From the NCBI RefSeq assembly GCF_013488205.1, contig NZ_CP040908.1, positions 3,675,607 through 3,739,606 of the forward strand: DNA of 64,000 nucleotides. Reading direction: 5' to 3'. This DNA is from Empedobacter falsenii (GTDB taxonomy: Bacteria > Bacteroidota > Bacteroidia > Flavobacteriales > Weeksellaceae). The notes below the pieces were generated by a model. The model had not been told where the DNA came from and did not search any database. It saw only the letters and a program-made list of their open reading frames with translations. Position 1 is the stretch's first letter; every line of letters starts with the position of its first letter. The position numbers were made by a program, and so were the translations under genes. Shown here one piece after another: positions 1 through 9,028 of this stretch.

Positions 1-396
1 AAGAATGTTCTTAACATTAAAAACTTTTAGAAGTTTGATGGTAAAAAATCCATTTAAGATATAACATACTAAAAACCATAATCCAAAATACTGAAAGTCA
101 ATAGGTAATATTCCTGATATAAGCTTGAAAGGAATTGCGAATAAAGGAATAGAGTCAGTAATTCCTACATTTGTTCCAATTGGATAATACCATTCAGAGT
201 TCGTTCCAATAGGAAATGTCCATGGGCTATTGCGATAGAAACTCCATCCTAAAAAATGCTGTCCCCAATCGTGATAAACTTCTAATAACCATTTGGTATT
301 GGAAGGGTTTAGAACGTGAAGTCCAAACTTTAGAATAAATATGATCAAGCTTATAATAAATCCTGATAGATAGTCTATATGCAGTTTTAGTTTCAT
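1..396 (-). CDS. DUF6311-like multi-pass membrane protein, partial (C-terminus beyond left edge)
   Basis: The minus-strand frame is open from the ATG at 396 to base 1, 132 codons, so only the N-terminal part is present. The N-terminus is one hydrophobic segment (about residues 10-27). A loop follows with GWSFYR, FPIG, YPIGT and TDSIPL motifs, then FQYFGLW leading into a second membrane segment. I recognise this pattern from the DUF6311 family of large membrane proteins, which look like GT-C glycosyltransferases or lipid-linked sugar enzymes; the exact reaction is unknown. It starts 8 bases after the GT2 gene upstream and is probably the next gene of the same operon. A role in modifying the polysaccharide is inferred from context only. 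Confidence 0.6.
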   Translation of the reverse strand, partial: MKLKLHIDYLSGFIISLIIFILKFGLHVLNPSNTKWLLEVYHDWGQHFLGWSFYRNSPWTFPIGTNSEWYYPIGTNVGITDSIPLFAIPFKLISGILPIDFQYFGLWFLVCYILNGFFTIKLLKVFNVKNIL

Positions 397-404
397 TGTT
401 TTGG

Positions 405-1115
405 TTAATAATTTTTATATAATGTATTTATTTCTTTTAAAATCTCAAAACCATCAGTTAATTTAAGTTTAGAGCCTGCTACGTCTTCCCAATTAGTTAT
501 AGGAAATTCGACTCCATTTGTAAGCAAATTGCTTTTCTTCAATCGAATGAAGACTTCTGCATCAAATAACCATGCGGTTTGAAAAGGTGTTTTTAAAACT
601 TCATTCAAAATGTTTTGAGAAAAAATTTTAGCTCCACATTGAGTATCGTAAATTCCTAATTTATATTTTATATTGATTATAGTAAGTATTATTCTACCAA
701 TGTAATGTCTGTATTTTTTTCGTTTGATGTTTGAATTAAGCAACATTATTCTCGAGGCTAGAATAAATTCCTTGGGAGAATTTTGTAAATAATTATACAT
801 GCTAAGGAAATCAACAGATTTTGTAGAAAAATCTGCATCTAAATATCCGATATAAGTATATTTATTTTGTTCATATAAAGAAACCAAAGATTTATAAATT
901 GTAAAGGCTTTACCTTCATTTTTTTTATAATCAAATAAAAATGTGTTTGGTTTATTTTGTATGTACTGATTTATTTTTTTTACAGTATTGTCCTTGCTTC
1001 CATCATTTGCAAAATAAACATCTATGTTTGCTTGATTTAGTAATAAATCAATTTCATTAAAATTTAATCTAAACTCTTCATTATAACAAGGAATTATTAT
1101 TGCTAATTTCGACAT
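405..1115 (-). CDS. GT2 family glycosyltransferase (dolichyl-phosphate sugar transferase type)
   Basis: 236 residues, about the length of a bare GT-A domain. The N-terminus has the GT2 signature IIPCYNEE. FANDGS at about 36-40 takes the place of the usual DDGS, and LDADFS at 92-97 carries the metal-binding DxD. AGSKLKLTDG near the C-terminus is typical of the DPM1/ALG5-like subgroup that charges a polyprenyl phosphate with a sugar from a nucleotide donor. There is no membrane anchor. The start abuts the stop of the upstream glycosyltransferase, and the DUF6311 membrane protein follows after 8 bases. A lipid-phosphate sugar donor made here and used by that membrane protein would be a sensible pairing, but that is inference. 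Confidence 0.8.
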   Translation of the reverse strand: MSKLAIIIPCYNEEFRLNFNEIDLLLNQANIDVYFANDGSKDNTVKKINQYIQNKPNTFLFDYKKNEGKAFTIYKSLVSLYEQNKYTYIGYLDADFSTKSVDFLSMYNYLQNSPKEFILASRIMLLNSNIKRKKYRHYIGRIILTIINIKYKLGIYDTQCGAKIFSQNILNEVLKTPFQTAWLFDAEVFIRLKKSNLLTNGVEFPITNWEDVAGSKLKLTDGFEILKEINTLYKNY

Positions 1116-2201
1116 TTAAATAACTTCTTTTAATAAATTATAATATTTTTGATTGATAATACTCCAGCTAAATTCATTTTCTATAGAAGCTGTGTTTTTC
1201 TTAATTTTTTCTAATTCATTTTCTTTAACTAAAGTGTCATAAAGTTGTTTTACTTCATTTTTGTTAGAGAAATAAAATGCATTTTCTTTTAGAACTCCTT
1301 TGTTAAATTCATTATTATTAGCACAAATTAAGCAGTTGGATGCCATTGCTTCTAATAATGAAGGATTTGTACCACCAACAGAATGTCCATGAAAGTATAA
1401 ACGTGAATAATAACGAATATTGTTTAATTCCTCGAAATTATAAATGCCTCCAGTAAATATAATGTTAGAAAAAGATTTATATTTTTCTTTTAAGAATTCT
1501 CCGTAAGGAGTTTCATGTTTTCCAATTACTAAGAAAATTTCATGTTTGTTAGATGATGTCACACCATCTAGAATCATTTCTAAGTTATTTTCGGGTTCAA
1601 ATCGAGCAATTAATAAACTATAATTATTTTTTTGAATTTTATATTTATCTAAAATAGAATTATTTGGGTTAATAAATGCATCGGCGCCATAAGCAATATA
1701 AGTAGAGTCTTTATTGTATTTGTTTTTCAGATAGGTTTGTATTCCTAAAGAATCTGCAATTAGATGATCAGAATGTATTGCGCCTAATTTTTCGGCATAT
1801 TTCAAGAAGTGTTGGACTTTTTTTGAATATTTGCTACGTTTCCATTCTAGACCATCCATGTTAGTTATAATTTTCGCTCCTTTAGGCATTAACCACCACC
1901 ATATTGTACTGCTTGTATATCCTAATTGTAAAATAATATCGAAATTACGTTTGCGAGCATCCAAAATACAATTCAAATCGTAAAGAAATTGTCCTGCAGT
2001 TCCCATTTTATCTTCTGGATCCTTGCATTGGATTAATTTAACTCCATTAAATTTTTTTTCTTTATACGGATGTAATGAAGAGTTATAAACGTAAACATCT
2101 TCTCCCTTATTAGCTAAATAAACAGCAAAAAATTCAGCAAATTGTTCAAATCCACCGTGATAATTTGGTATTCCTCTTGTTCCTAAAATGGCAATTTTCA
2201 T
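1116..2201 (-). CDS. GT4 family glycosyltransferase with DUF1972-type N-terminus (rhamnosyltransferase-like)
   Basis: 361 residues from the ATG at 2201. An in-frame ATG at 2240 exists, but the family begins at MKIAILGTRGIPNYHGGFEQ, so the shorter start is preferred. The N-terminal ILGTRGIP and HGGFE motifs mark the DUF1972 domain found in Cps2T/WchF-like rhamnosyltransferases. The C-terminal GT-B half has FHGHSVGGTNPSLLEAMA, with the conserved acidic residue near the nucleotide-sugar site. It acts at the cytoplasmic face on an undecaprenyl-linked chain. The stop codon directly abuts the next start at 1115. The sugar specificity is not readable from sequence. Confidence 0.8.
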   Translation of the reverse strand: MKIAILGTRGIPNYHGGFEQFAEFFAVYLANKGEDVYVYNSSLHPYKEKKFNGVKLIQCKDPEDKMGTAGQFLYDLNCILDARKRNFDIILQLGYTSSTIWWWLMPKGAKIITNMDGLEWKRSKYSKKVQHFLKYAEKLGAIHSDHLIADSLGIQTYLKNKYNKDSTYIAYGADAFINPNNSILDKYKIQKNNYSLLIARFEPENNLEMILDGVTSSNKHEIFLVIGKHETPYGEFLKEKYKSFSNIIFTGGIYNFEELNNIRYYSRLYFHGHSVGGTNPSLLEAMASNCLICANNNEFNKGVLKENAFYFSNKNEVKQLYDTLVKENELEKIKKNTASIENEFSWSIINQKYYNLLKEVI

Positions 2202-2302
2202 AATTGATGTATATTCGAATGAAAAATATTCAGAATTCATATAATAAACGGATTTGAATATAGTTTATTGAAAAGAAGTAGTACTTTTATTCAAATTAAT
2301 AT

Positions 2303-3403
2303 ATGAAAATATTTGTTGACGCCTATTTACTGAATAAAGAATATCAAGGGACTAGAACTTATATCGTAGAGCTATATAAAGAATTATCAAGAAAAAGAAA
2401 AGATATTAAAATAACATTTGGAGTCGTAGAACAGACAACAGAGATTATGAATGAGTTTTTGGAGTTTGATAATATTTCTTTATATGAATACAAAGAAAAA
2501 AATCGTTGGAAAAGGATGTTTGGAGAATTGCCAAAATTATCTTTTTTGTATGATTATATGCATTTTCAATACATTATTCCATTCAGAAAATTAAATGAAA
2601 ATTGTCAATACATTAATACAATTCATGATATTTTATTTGTTGATTATCCTAACCAATTTCCTTTTTTCTATAGAATCTCTCGAACAATTTTGTTTAAATG
2701 GAGTGCAAAAAAAACAGATATTTTATTGACAGTTTCTAACTATTCTAAAAAACAAATTGCTAAACACTTTAATATACAGTTAACAAAAATTCTTGTAACA
2801 CCAAATGGTGTAAATGAAGAGTTTTTAGAAGATTATGATAAGAAGAGGATACAGGAAAAGATTTTATCAAAATATGGATTGAAAGATTATATTTTATACG
2901 TAAGTAGAGTGGAACCTCGTAAAAATCAATTACAGTTATTGCAATTGTTTTCTAATAATCAATCAATTTATAATAATTATACAATGGTTTTTGTTGGCAA
3001 AAAGTCGTTGGAATCTAATTCCTTTGAAGAATATTTTATGAAATTACCAGATGAGGTAAAGAATAAAGTGAAATACATAGAGCAAGTTCCACAAGACGAC
3101 CTAGTTGATTTTTATAGAAGTGCTTCATTTTTTATTTATCCTTCACTTTATGAAGGGTTTGGAATTCCTCCTATAGAGGCAGCAGCAGCAAAAATTCCTG
3201 TCTTATGTAATAATATGACAGCAATGGAAGACTTTACTTTTTTTGAGCCTTATTTAATAAATTTTGAGCATCAAAATATTCAACAATGTTTTGATGATTT
3301 TATACTGAATAATCAATCAGACATTAAAGGGATTAAAAAAGAAATTGAATCGAATTATGCTTGGTCAACTTCGGCAGACGATTTATTAAATGTATTAAAA
3401 TAA
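2303..3403 (+). CDS. GT4 family glycosyltransferase
   Basis: 366 residues with GT-B architecture. The N-terminal domain contains INTIHDILFVDYP, and the C-terminal Rossmann domain opens with LYVSRVEPRKNQ. The E-x7-E donor-site motif reads YEGFGIPPIEAAA. This matches mannosyl- or rhamnosyl-type GT4 enzymes of O-antigen clusters. It is divergent from the gene at 1116-2201 across a 101-bp intergenic region. Its last 49 bases overlap the 3' end of the convergent polymerase gene (3355-3403). It is the only plus-strand gene in this locus. Confidence 0.8.
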   Translation: MKIFVDAYLLNKEYQGTRTYIVELYKELSRKRKDIKITFGVVEQTTEIMNEFLEFDNISLYEYKEKNRWKRMFGELPKLSFLYDYMHFQYIIPFRKLNENCQYINTIHDILFVDYPNQFPFFYRISRTILFKWSAKKTDILLTVSNYSKKQIAKHFNIQLTKILVTPNGVNEEFLEDYDKKRIQEKILSKYGLKDYILYVSRVEPRKNQLQLLQLFSNNQSIYNNYTMVFVGKKSLESNSFEEYFMKLPDEVKNKVKYIEQVPQDDLVDFYRSASFFIYPSLYEGFGIPPIEAAAAKIPVLCNNMTAMEDFTFFEPYLINFEHQNIQQCFDDFILNNQSDIKGIKKEIESNYAWSTSADDLLNVLK

Positions 3404-4608
3404 TAAAATAATAGACATCCTAATATAATAATCATATTATCTCTTTGGTTATAAATACCTGTTATTGTTAGTGTTGTGAAGAAGTAAATGATTGCTAATA
3501 CAGAAATAAATTTGGCTTCGAATGTATTACTTTTTTGTCCAACCCAGTAAAGTCTGAAGATAAAAAATAAGTATGCAAATAATGCAAAAACACCTAATTT
3601 ATAAAGGATAAACGTATATCCATTATGTGTGTGTGAAATGTATTTCATTCCTTTTTTAGAACCATCTAAAGGGGCGTGAAATTTAAGATTAATTAAAGAA
3701 CCAAATCCATTTCCATAAATAATAGTTTCTGGTTTATTTTCAATTAATTGTATGGATTTTAAGGCTTCGTAAGCACGCCAATGATCCCAAAGTTTTCCAT
3801 GATCGGTTATTCTAACTTTAGATTGATAAATCTCAGATTGGCTCATTTTAATTTTATATAAAAAACCATCAAATCCCTTAGCATTTCTATTAATAGGCGT
3901 ATTATTTAGATAATAGAATAGTCCAATAATTGAAAAAATTAAGGCGATAATTATTGTTAAGTTAAATTTGTTCAATTTTGTTAATCCTAAAGCTCCTAAA
4001 GAAACTAGTATCACAATGATAAACATTAATCTAGAAAAATAGATGAAAATAGATAAACAAAGAATACATAAAATAATTGTACTATAAAGTTTGTTTTTTG
4101 TGAATGATTTCTTGAAAAAGTATTTATAAAATAACAAGAAAACTAGGCTAAAACATTCTATAAAATTATCTTTAGTAATCAATCTCATAGAAGAAATATT
4201 TCTTAAATCTGAAGAAATAATAACAATAGATAAATGCGCGATAGCACAAGCTAAACCTAAGTATACGATTACTTTTGCAAAGTAAGCAGTATTATCAATT
4301 TTTCTAGCATATAAATATCCCAATATAATGCCTAAAATAGGTTTGAAAAAGAAAATGAAATCCTTAAAAATATCTATAAAAGCATAGTTGTAAACGAATG
4401 TTCCTACAAATCCAAGGAGTACAAAGCTGCTTATAAAGGCTATAATTTTGATGAATTTTATATGAAGTACAATTTTTTCTGTAATAAAATATTGTATTAA
4501 TAGAATAAGCTCTAAAACAAAAATAGTCTTATAAGACCCAATATATAATTGAAATAGAATGAGTAATATAAGTAGAATTGAATAATATTTTTGTTTAGAA
4601 ATTTTCAT
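3355..4608 (-). CDS. O-antigen polymerase/ligase-like membrane protein (Wzy/WaaL type)
   Basis: 417 residues, very hydrophobic, with roughly ten predicted membrane helices. A large periplasmic loop (about residues 230-330) contains GNGFGSLINLKFHAP followed by HTHNGYTFILYKLG. That HNxY-type motif is typical of the O-antigen ligase/polymerase fold (Wzy_C), which joins undecaprenyl-PP-linked repeat units or transfers chains. The gene sits between glycosyltransferases and a flippase, which favours Wzy over WaaL. It overlaps the upstream GT2 gene by one base (TAATG) and overlaps the convergent GT4 gene by 49 bp at its 3' end. Confidence 0.75.
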   Translation of the reverse strand: MKISKQKYYSILLILLILFQLYIGSYKTIFVLELILLIQYFITEKIVLHIKFIKIIAFISSFVLLGFVGTFVYNYAFIDIFKDFIFFFKPILGIILGYLYARKIDNTAYFAKVIVYLGLACAIAHLSIVIISSDLRNISSMRLITKDNFIECFSLVFLLFYKYFFKKSFTKNKLYSTIILCILCLSIFIYFSRLMFIIVILVSLGALGLTKLNKFNLTIIIALIFSIIGLFYYLNNTPINRNAKGFDGFLYKIKMSQSEIYQSKVRITDHGKLWDHWRAYEALKSIQLIENKPETIIYGNGFGSLINLKFHAPLDGSKKGMKYISHTHNGYTFILYKLGVFALFAYLFFIFRLYWVGQKSNTFEAKFISVLAIIYFFTTLTITGIYNQRDNMIIILGCLLFYYFNTFNKSSAEVDQA

Positions 4609-5414
4609 TATTTCACCATAATTAATTTAATTTTTTTTACTAAGCTGTTTAATGTTAAAGCAATAGAACATAATATATAATTTAAACCATGAGTATGTTT
4701 CTTCAAATATGTTCGATATCCTTTAATGAGTAAAGGGTTTTTTTTAGGGTTGAAACCAACAAAATGAATATAATTATATTTTGCAAAAAAGTAATTTTGA
4801 TAACCATTATCAGCTATTTTTTTACATAAATCTACATCTTCAACATACATAAAATAATCTTCATCAAAACCATTTATTTCATTGTAAATAGCCTTTCTCA
4901 TTAAGATAAAAGAACCTCCCAACCAATCAACTTTATAATAAGGAGCAGTAAATATTCCTTTCTCAAAATCACCTGTATAAGCACCATTTTTTATTTTAAA
5001 ACAAGAAGCTATACTTGGAAATTTTCCTCCTGGAACAAGATATTTTTTGTTTTTATCGAGCATATTAATTCCAATTGCCCCAGCTTTAGGATCATTTCTC
5101 ACAAAATTAATCAACTCCGAAAAATCATTAAGAATAATTGTATCATTGTTTAATAAGAGTATTGTTTCTGCATTTGCATACTTTACAGCTTCATTATTTC
5201 CTTTTCCAAAACCTAAGTTTATCTCAGACTTTATAAGAATGACTTCTGGAAAATGATTAGTTAAATAAGAAATACTATCATCACTTGAATAATTATCAAA
5301 CACAATGATTTCATACTCAACATGAGTAAGATTTTCTTGTATTGATTGAATACATTTTTCGAAATACTTTCTTCCATTGTAATTAACAATGATAATTGAT
5401 AAATCTTTTTCCAT
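4608..5414 (-). CDS. GT2 family glycosyltransferase (rhamnosyltransferase-like)
   Basis: 268 residues. It begins with SIIIVNYNGRKYFEKCIQSI; the metal site is LLLNNDT, and the acceptor-side WLGGSFILMRKAIYNEINGF and EDVDLC motifs are those of WbbL-like rhamnosyltransferases. The C-terminus ends in a hydrophobic/basic stretch that may associate with the membrane. It is translationally coupled to the polymerase downstream (TAATG) and sits two bases after the flippase gene. The donor sugar is an inference; dTDP-rhamnose is usual for the subgroup. Confidence 0.8.
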   Translation of the reverse strand: MEKDLSIIIVNYNGRKYFEKCIQSIQENLTHVEYEIIVFDNYSSDDSISYLTNHFPEVILIKSEINLGFGKGNNEAVKYANAETILLLNNDTIILNDFSELINFVRNDPKAGAIGINMLDKNKKYLVPGGKFPSIASCFKIKNGAYTGDFEKGIFTAPYYKVDWLGGSFILMRKAIYNEINGFDEDYFMYVEDVDLCKKIADNGYQNYFFAKYNYIHFVGFNPKKNPLLIKGYRTYLKKHTHGLNYILCSIALTLNSLVKKIKLIMVK

Positions 5415-5416
5415 TT

Positions 5417-6712
5417 CTAAATTCCAATTGGTAAAAAACCAAGTTTTTTGTTAATAAAAAAGATACAAGTTAATTTCATTAATATAGTTATTACCAAGGT
5501 TGCAATAGCTGATCCTAACGCACCAAAATATGTAATCAAAATAATATTTAGTATAATATTCGCTACAAAATAAAAAAGATTTATTTTGAGTAATGTATTT
5601 TGATTGTTCGAGATATTTAAGATTTGATCGACACAACCAAAAAATACACTAAGCATACTTGAAATTGATATAATGACTAATATTTGGACAGTATTAGAAC
5701 TTGTTTCTCCAAAGAAAGAAATGACGAAATTTCCAAAAAATAATAAAATTAAGAAAAAAGGTAAACAAACTAAAGTTAGATTTAAGCTTGATTTCTTTAA
5801 ATATTTTTTGAGTAAATGAATTTCTTTTCTTTCAAAGTATTCAGACATTTTAGGAAGAGCAACAGCAGTGTAAGTGCTTAAAAATATCAATAACAATGAA
5901 CCTATTTTGTATGCTAAATTATATTCCCCTACTTCTTTCGGTTCGGACATTATTCCTAGCAAGATAACATCTGTCCAACTTAATAAATATAGCATTAACC
6001 AACTTATCATCATCGGAATAGATCTTTTTAGTATGCTTTTATAAGGCGGTATATAAGACCTGTTTTTTTTATTTTTCAGATAAATACTAGAGTATTCAAT
6101 AAAGAAAGTTACTAGATAGCTTATAAAATAAATTAGACTAATATTGGTAATGTTTTTATCTTCATTATTTAAGAAAAATAATGATATTATAAACAAAAAA
6201 TTTGGTAGAAAGAACATGAAAAATCCAAACTTGAAATAATTTTTTGTTGCAATAAAATAATAAACAATAATATCGTGAGCCAAAATAGGAAACAAAAAGA
6301 AACCTAACAAGCGAAAACTATTAGCTAAACTAGTATCATTGAAACTTTTGGCGAGAAAATTTGCATAAAAAATTAGTAGAATAGAAGGAATCAACATGAA
6401 AAAAAAGACTAGCTTGAATGTATGATTTACAAAAGAAAACAAGCTATTTTGATCAAGCTCTTGTCGATTAAATTCAATCAATAATGTATTTTGTATTCCC
6501 AATGTAAAAATGATTAATAATACATTGACAATTGTTTGAATGATGGAAAAACTACCAAAAGTTTCGATACCAAAGTTTTTTGCAATAACTCGAATAATCA
6601 AAAAACTTAGTCCCATACCAAGTATTCTGAAAATAAATGTTAATCCACTCGTTGTAAAACTTTCATAAAGTTTAGAATTCTTTAGATGCTTTATTTTCTC
6701 TAAACTAATCAT
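5417..6712 (-). CDS. Polysaccharide flippase (Wzx, MOP superfamily)
   Basis: 431 residues with about twelve membrane helices spread over the whole length, and FLIIRVIAKNFGIETFGSFSIIQTI in the N-terminal helix pair typical of the polysaccharide biosynthesis/MATE-like MOP exporters. It would move undecaprenyl-PP-linked repeat units across the inner membrane for Wzy. It follows the Wzz-like gene with no gap (6713/6712) and precedes a GT2 gene by two bases, consistent with one operon reading leftward. A second, only distantly similar flippase lies at 47,027-48,310 in the other polysaccharide locus. Confidence 0.8.
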   Translation of the reverse strand: MISLEKIKHLKNSKLYESFTTSGLTFIFRILGMGLSFLIIRVIAKNFGIETFGSFSIIQTIVNVLLIIFTLGIQNTLLIEFNRQELDQNSLFSFVNHTFKLVFFFMLIPSILLIFYANFLAKSFNDTSLANSFRLLGFFLFPILAHDIIVYYFIATKNYFKFGFFMFFLPNFLFIISLFFLNNEDKNITNISLIYFISYLVTFFIEYSSIYLKNKKNRSYIPPYKSILKRSIPMMISWLMLYLLSWTDVILLGIMSEPKEVGEYNLAYKIGSLLLIFLSTYTAVALPKMSEYFERKEIHLLKKYLKKSSLNLTLVCLPFFLILLFFGNFVISFFGETSSNTVQILVIISISSMLSVFFGCVDQILNISNNQNTLLKINLFYFVANIILNIILITYFGALGSAIATLVITILMKLTCIFFINKKLGFLPIGI

Positions 6713-7672
6713 CTATGATTTTTCTGTGATTCTTTTTGTAATTGATTTTTTTAGATAAGCAAATAAGTAATAGAAAAAAGTAAAAAACAAAATAAAAATA
6801 GGTAAAATGATTTTCAATTGATTAGATTTCAGTTTTTTGAAAGAATCTTCACTATCTATTATTTTGTAAAAATCACTACCTTCAAATATACCAATTTTGA
6901 TAAAGGTTGATTCTTTAGCTAAATTGTCTTTCATCTTTAGCATATCCCCAACTTGAGATTCAGCAGTTATAACTAGAGATTGACTTCCTTTATTTTTAGC
7001 TATAGAATTTAAGATAGTATCAATCTGAGACATGGTTTTCTCATTGAATTTTAACTTATCATAATCATTCTCTAAATTAATTTTCTTCAATTCATTAAGC
7101 AAAGGATTATTGTTTAAATAATTTGATAAACTTTTTTCAAATTTATCAATTGGATATTGATGATTAGACTGTATAATAATTGAATGATTAGGATAATTTT
7201 TATAGAATTCAACATCATTTACAATTTTTTTCAAATCCATATCTTCTGAAAAGGTTTTCATCAACTCAAGATTAGCTTCATTTCTTCCTCCAAATTCATA
7301 AGGATCCACTACTGGCTCAATTTTTATTTTTGAGATTCCATTGTAAAACAAACCATGCTTTTTTAAGTAAATAGTATCCTTTTCTGCAAACTTAGCGTTG
7401 ATTAAATCAACCTTATTATATAGATTATCAACATACCCATATTTTGCTTTTACAAATAATTTATACTCATAATTATTTGTCATTTTATCTAATACATATC
7501 CAACTACTCCACCAAATAAAAGTAAAGATAGAAATATGTATTTTTTTGATTTTAAATAAGTAATAAACTGGATTAGCTTAATAAATAATTTTTCAAATGA
7601 TTTAGAGAATTTAGAAATTACATTTCCAAAGTCAATTTCATTATTCTCTTGTTGAGTAGAATTATTATCCAT
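6713..7672 (-). CDS. Wzz-like polysaccharide co-polymerase / chain-length protein
   Basis: 319 residues from the ATG at 7672. The frame can be extended to 7780, but that 36-residue extension runs through two hairpins and is Arg/Cys-rich, so I reject it. The layout is a short acidic N-terminus, a membrane helix at about 46-65 (IFLSLLLFGGVVGYVL), a roughly 220-residue periplasmic alpha/beta region with coiled-coil character, and a second helix near the C-terminus (LKIILPIFILFFTFFYYLF). Two helices flanking a periplasmic domain is the Wzz/PCP architecture, which sets chain length with Wzy. No kinase domain is fused. It is the first gene of the leftward operon. Confidence 0.65.
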   Translation of the reverse strand: MDNNSTQQENNEIDFGNVISKFSKSFEKLFIKLIQFITYLKSKKYIFLSLLLFGGVVGYVLDKMTNNYEYKLFVKAKYGYVDNLYNKVDLINAKFAEKDTIYLKKHGLFYNGISKIKIEPVVDPYEFGGRNEANLELMKTFSEDMDLKKIVNDVEFYKNYPNHSIIIQSNHQYPIDKFEKSLSNYLNNNPLLNELKKINLENDYDKLKFNEKTMSQIDTILNSIAKNKGSQSLVITAESQVGDMLKMKDNLAKESTFIKIGIFEGSDFYKIIDSEDSFKKLKSNQLKIILPIFILFFTFFYYLFAYLKKSITKRITEKS

Positions 7673-7740
7673 TTTATCGTGTATGTTTAGTTTTAGTAAT
7701 TCAAAAAATTTAATTATCGATCTACAAGTCGTTCTTCTAC

Positions 7741-7770
7741 AACGTAGAAAAATAGGATTTATTCTACGTT
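7741..7770 (-). promoter_or_regulatory. Leader hairpin upstream of the Wzz-like gene
   Basis: AACGTAGAA and TTCTACGTT form a perfect 9-bp inverted repeat around a 12-base loop. On the minus strand, TTCTAC-GTT-GTAGAA can form an alternative hairpin (7732-7746) that uses one arm of the first. Two mutually exclusive hairpins in a leader suggest an attenuation-type switch, but no U-run follows, so the function is unproven. Confidence 0.35.
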
Positions 7771-7779
7771 TAGGAGACA

Positions 7780-7815
7780 AAAAAAACCTCTTATAAAATT
7801 TATAAGAGGTTTTTC
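7780..7815 (-). terminator. Rho-independent terminator downstream of the DUF6341 gene (bidirectional shape)
   Basis: A-run, then CCTCTTATAAA paired with TTTATAAGAGG, then a T-run on the plus strand and the mirror image on the minus strand. It lies 40 bases after the stop of the minus-strand DUF6341 gene and separates it from the polysaccharide operon further left. Confidence 0.8.
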
Positions 7816-7855
7816 GAATTAATTCGAAAATATATTTTATACAATATAAGATAAA

Positions 7856-8044
7856 TTATCTTTCGTATCTTTTTTCATTTTCGGTTCCAAAGCTAGCGAT
7901 TTTATATAACCACCATCCAAGTAATGCGCATCCGATGAATGTAAATAACCATCCAAAGATAACACCAACTGGAGATAATAAGTTTTCAAAAGTCCATTTG
8001 AAAATATCACCAATCGCAAAAAATAAATCAGTTATAACTCCCAT
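7856..8044 (-). CDS. DUF6341 family small membrane protein
   Basis: 62 residues. An amphipathic N-terminus (ITDLFFAIGDIFKWTFENLL) is followed by one clear membrane helix (VIFGWLFTFIGCALLGWWLYKI) and a charged tail. I recognise this as the small Flavobacteriia family DUF6341, whose function is unknown. It lies divergently next to the DUF6427 gene, a neighbour pair seen in this clade. A TAACTTTG -7 element at 8071-8078 and a strong terminator at 7780-7815 define it as a single-gene transcript. Confidence 0.7.
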   Translation of the reverse strand: MGVITDLFFAIGDIFKWTFENLLSPVGVIFGWLFTFIGCALLGWWLYKIASFGTENEKRYER

Positions 8045-8070
8045 ATTCTAGTTTATTGCTTAATTTGCAT

Positions 8071-8078
8071 CAAAGTTA
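8071..8078 (-). promoter_or_regulatory. Putative -7 element (TAnnTTTG) for the DUF6341 gene
   Basis: CAAAGTTA on the plus strand reads TAACTTTG on the minus strand, an exact match to the Bacteroidota TAnnTTTG -7 box, 26 bases upstream of the ATG at 8044. No TTG -33 element is seen at the usual distance. Confidence 0.45.
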
Positions 8079-8083
8079 ATAAA

Positions 8084-9028
8084 ATGTTGGTTAATCTACT
8101 TGACAAAAGGAATTTTTTTATACAGATTTTTATCATTGTGTTGTTTACGTTGCTTGGAGTTACTAATTTTAACAGTATTGATCTGAGTAATTTAGAAAAA
8201 TTAGGTGTAATCCTGACGATTTTGACGATTGCTTTTGTGGGGTATATCGACAATACGAATGATTTAATTTCGACTTCTTCCTATCCAACTTTTACTTACA
8301 TTTTGTGGATAATGCCTTTTATTGCAGGTTTATCAGATTATAGAATTGCTGGAAGTTTGTTGCTTGTGACTTATGTAACAGTGCAATTACTCTATTTTGA
8401 GTCCGAAAAAAACGATACGTACAATGCTTTTGATATAGGCGTTTTTATGAGTTTTGCAATTTTATTAAGTCCGCCACTTATTTTCTTAGGAATTGTAGTT
8501 TTTACTTATTTCTTGACTTTAAGAGTTGTAGAACCAAAAATTCCTATTCTTGGTTTTCTAGGATTTATTCTTCCAATATTAATCGTTGCTCAAGTTAGTT
8601 TTCTGCTCGATTATTACTTTATGTTCGATTTTTATAAAGAACAATTGATGCTAACGATAGTGCATTTCGAATGGAAACAATTGTTTTTAATTCCAATTGC
8701 AATCATACTAGTTTATTCAATCGTTAATCATTTCAAGAATGTGAATAAATTGACAGCGCAAAAGAAACGAATCTTTTTGTTGATGCATTTTATGTTTGGA
8801 ACAATGCTGATTACGTATATTCTTTACGGAGGGAATAATGATGCTTATCTTGCCTTCTTAGGTTTTAGCATTATGTTGATGTTAACAAGATATTTTAGCG
8901 AAAGCAAACCCAAAATAGAATGGCTAAAAGAGGCATTTCTTTGGGTTTTTATGATTTGCTTGCTAATCTATAATTTTTATGATAGAATCCCGAGATTCTT
9001 CTCCTTGATTACGGAGGTAAGTTTTTAA
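8084..9028 (+). CDS. DUF6427 family integral membrane protein
   Basis: 314 residues, about ten hydrophobic segments and almost no soluble domain. The opening FNSIDLSNLEKLGVIL and the SSYPTFTYILW segment match what I know of DUF6427, a Flavobacteriia-restricted membrane protein of unknown function. It starts 39 bases from the divergent DUF6341 gene. The last 66 bases (8963-9028) overlap the 3' end of the convergent lpxH-like gene. No catalytic motif is visible. Confidence 0.65.
   Translation: MLVNLLDKRNFFIQIFIIVLFTLLGVTNFNSIDLSNLEKLGVILTILTIAFVGYIDNTNDLISTSSYPTFTYILWIMPFIAGLSDYRIAGSLLLVTYVTVQLLYFESEKNDTYNAFDIGVFMSFAILLSPPLIFLGIVVFTYFLTLRVVEPKIPILGFLGFILPILIVAQVSFLLDYYFMFDFYKEQLMLTIVHFEWKQLFLIPIAIILVYSIVNHFKNVNKLTAQKKRIFLLMHFMFGTMLITYILYGGNNDAYLAFLGFSIMLMLTRYFSESKPKIEWLKEAFLWVFMICLLIYNFYDRIPRFFSLITEVSF

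Noticed and set aside
7673..7780. 36-residue N-terminal extension of the Wzz-like protein
   Set aside because: The extension covers two hairpins and looks noncoding (Arg- and Cys-rich, unlike the family).
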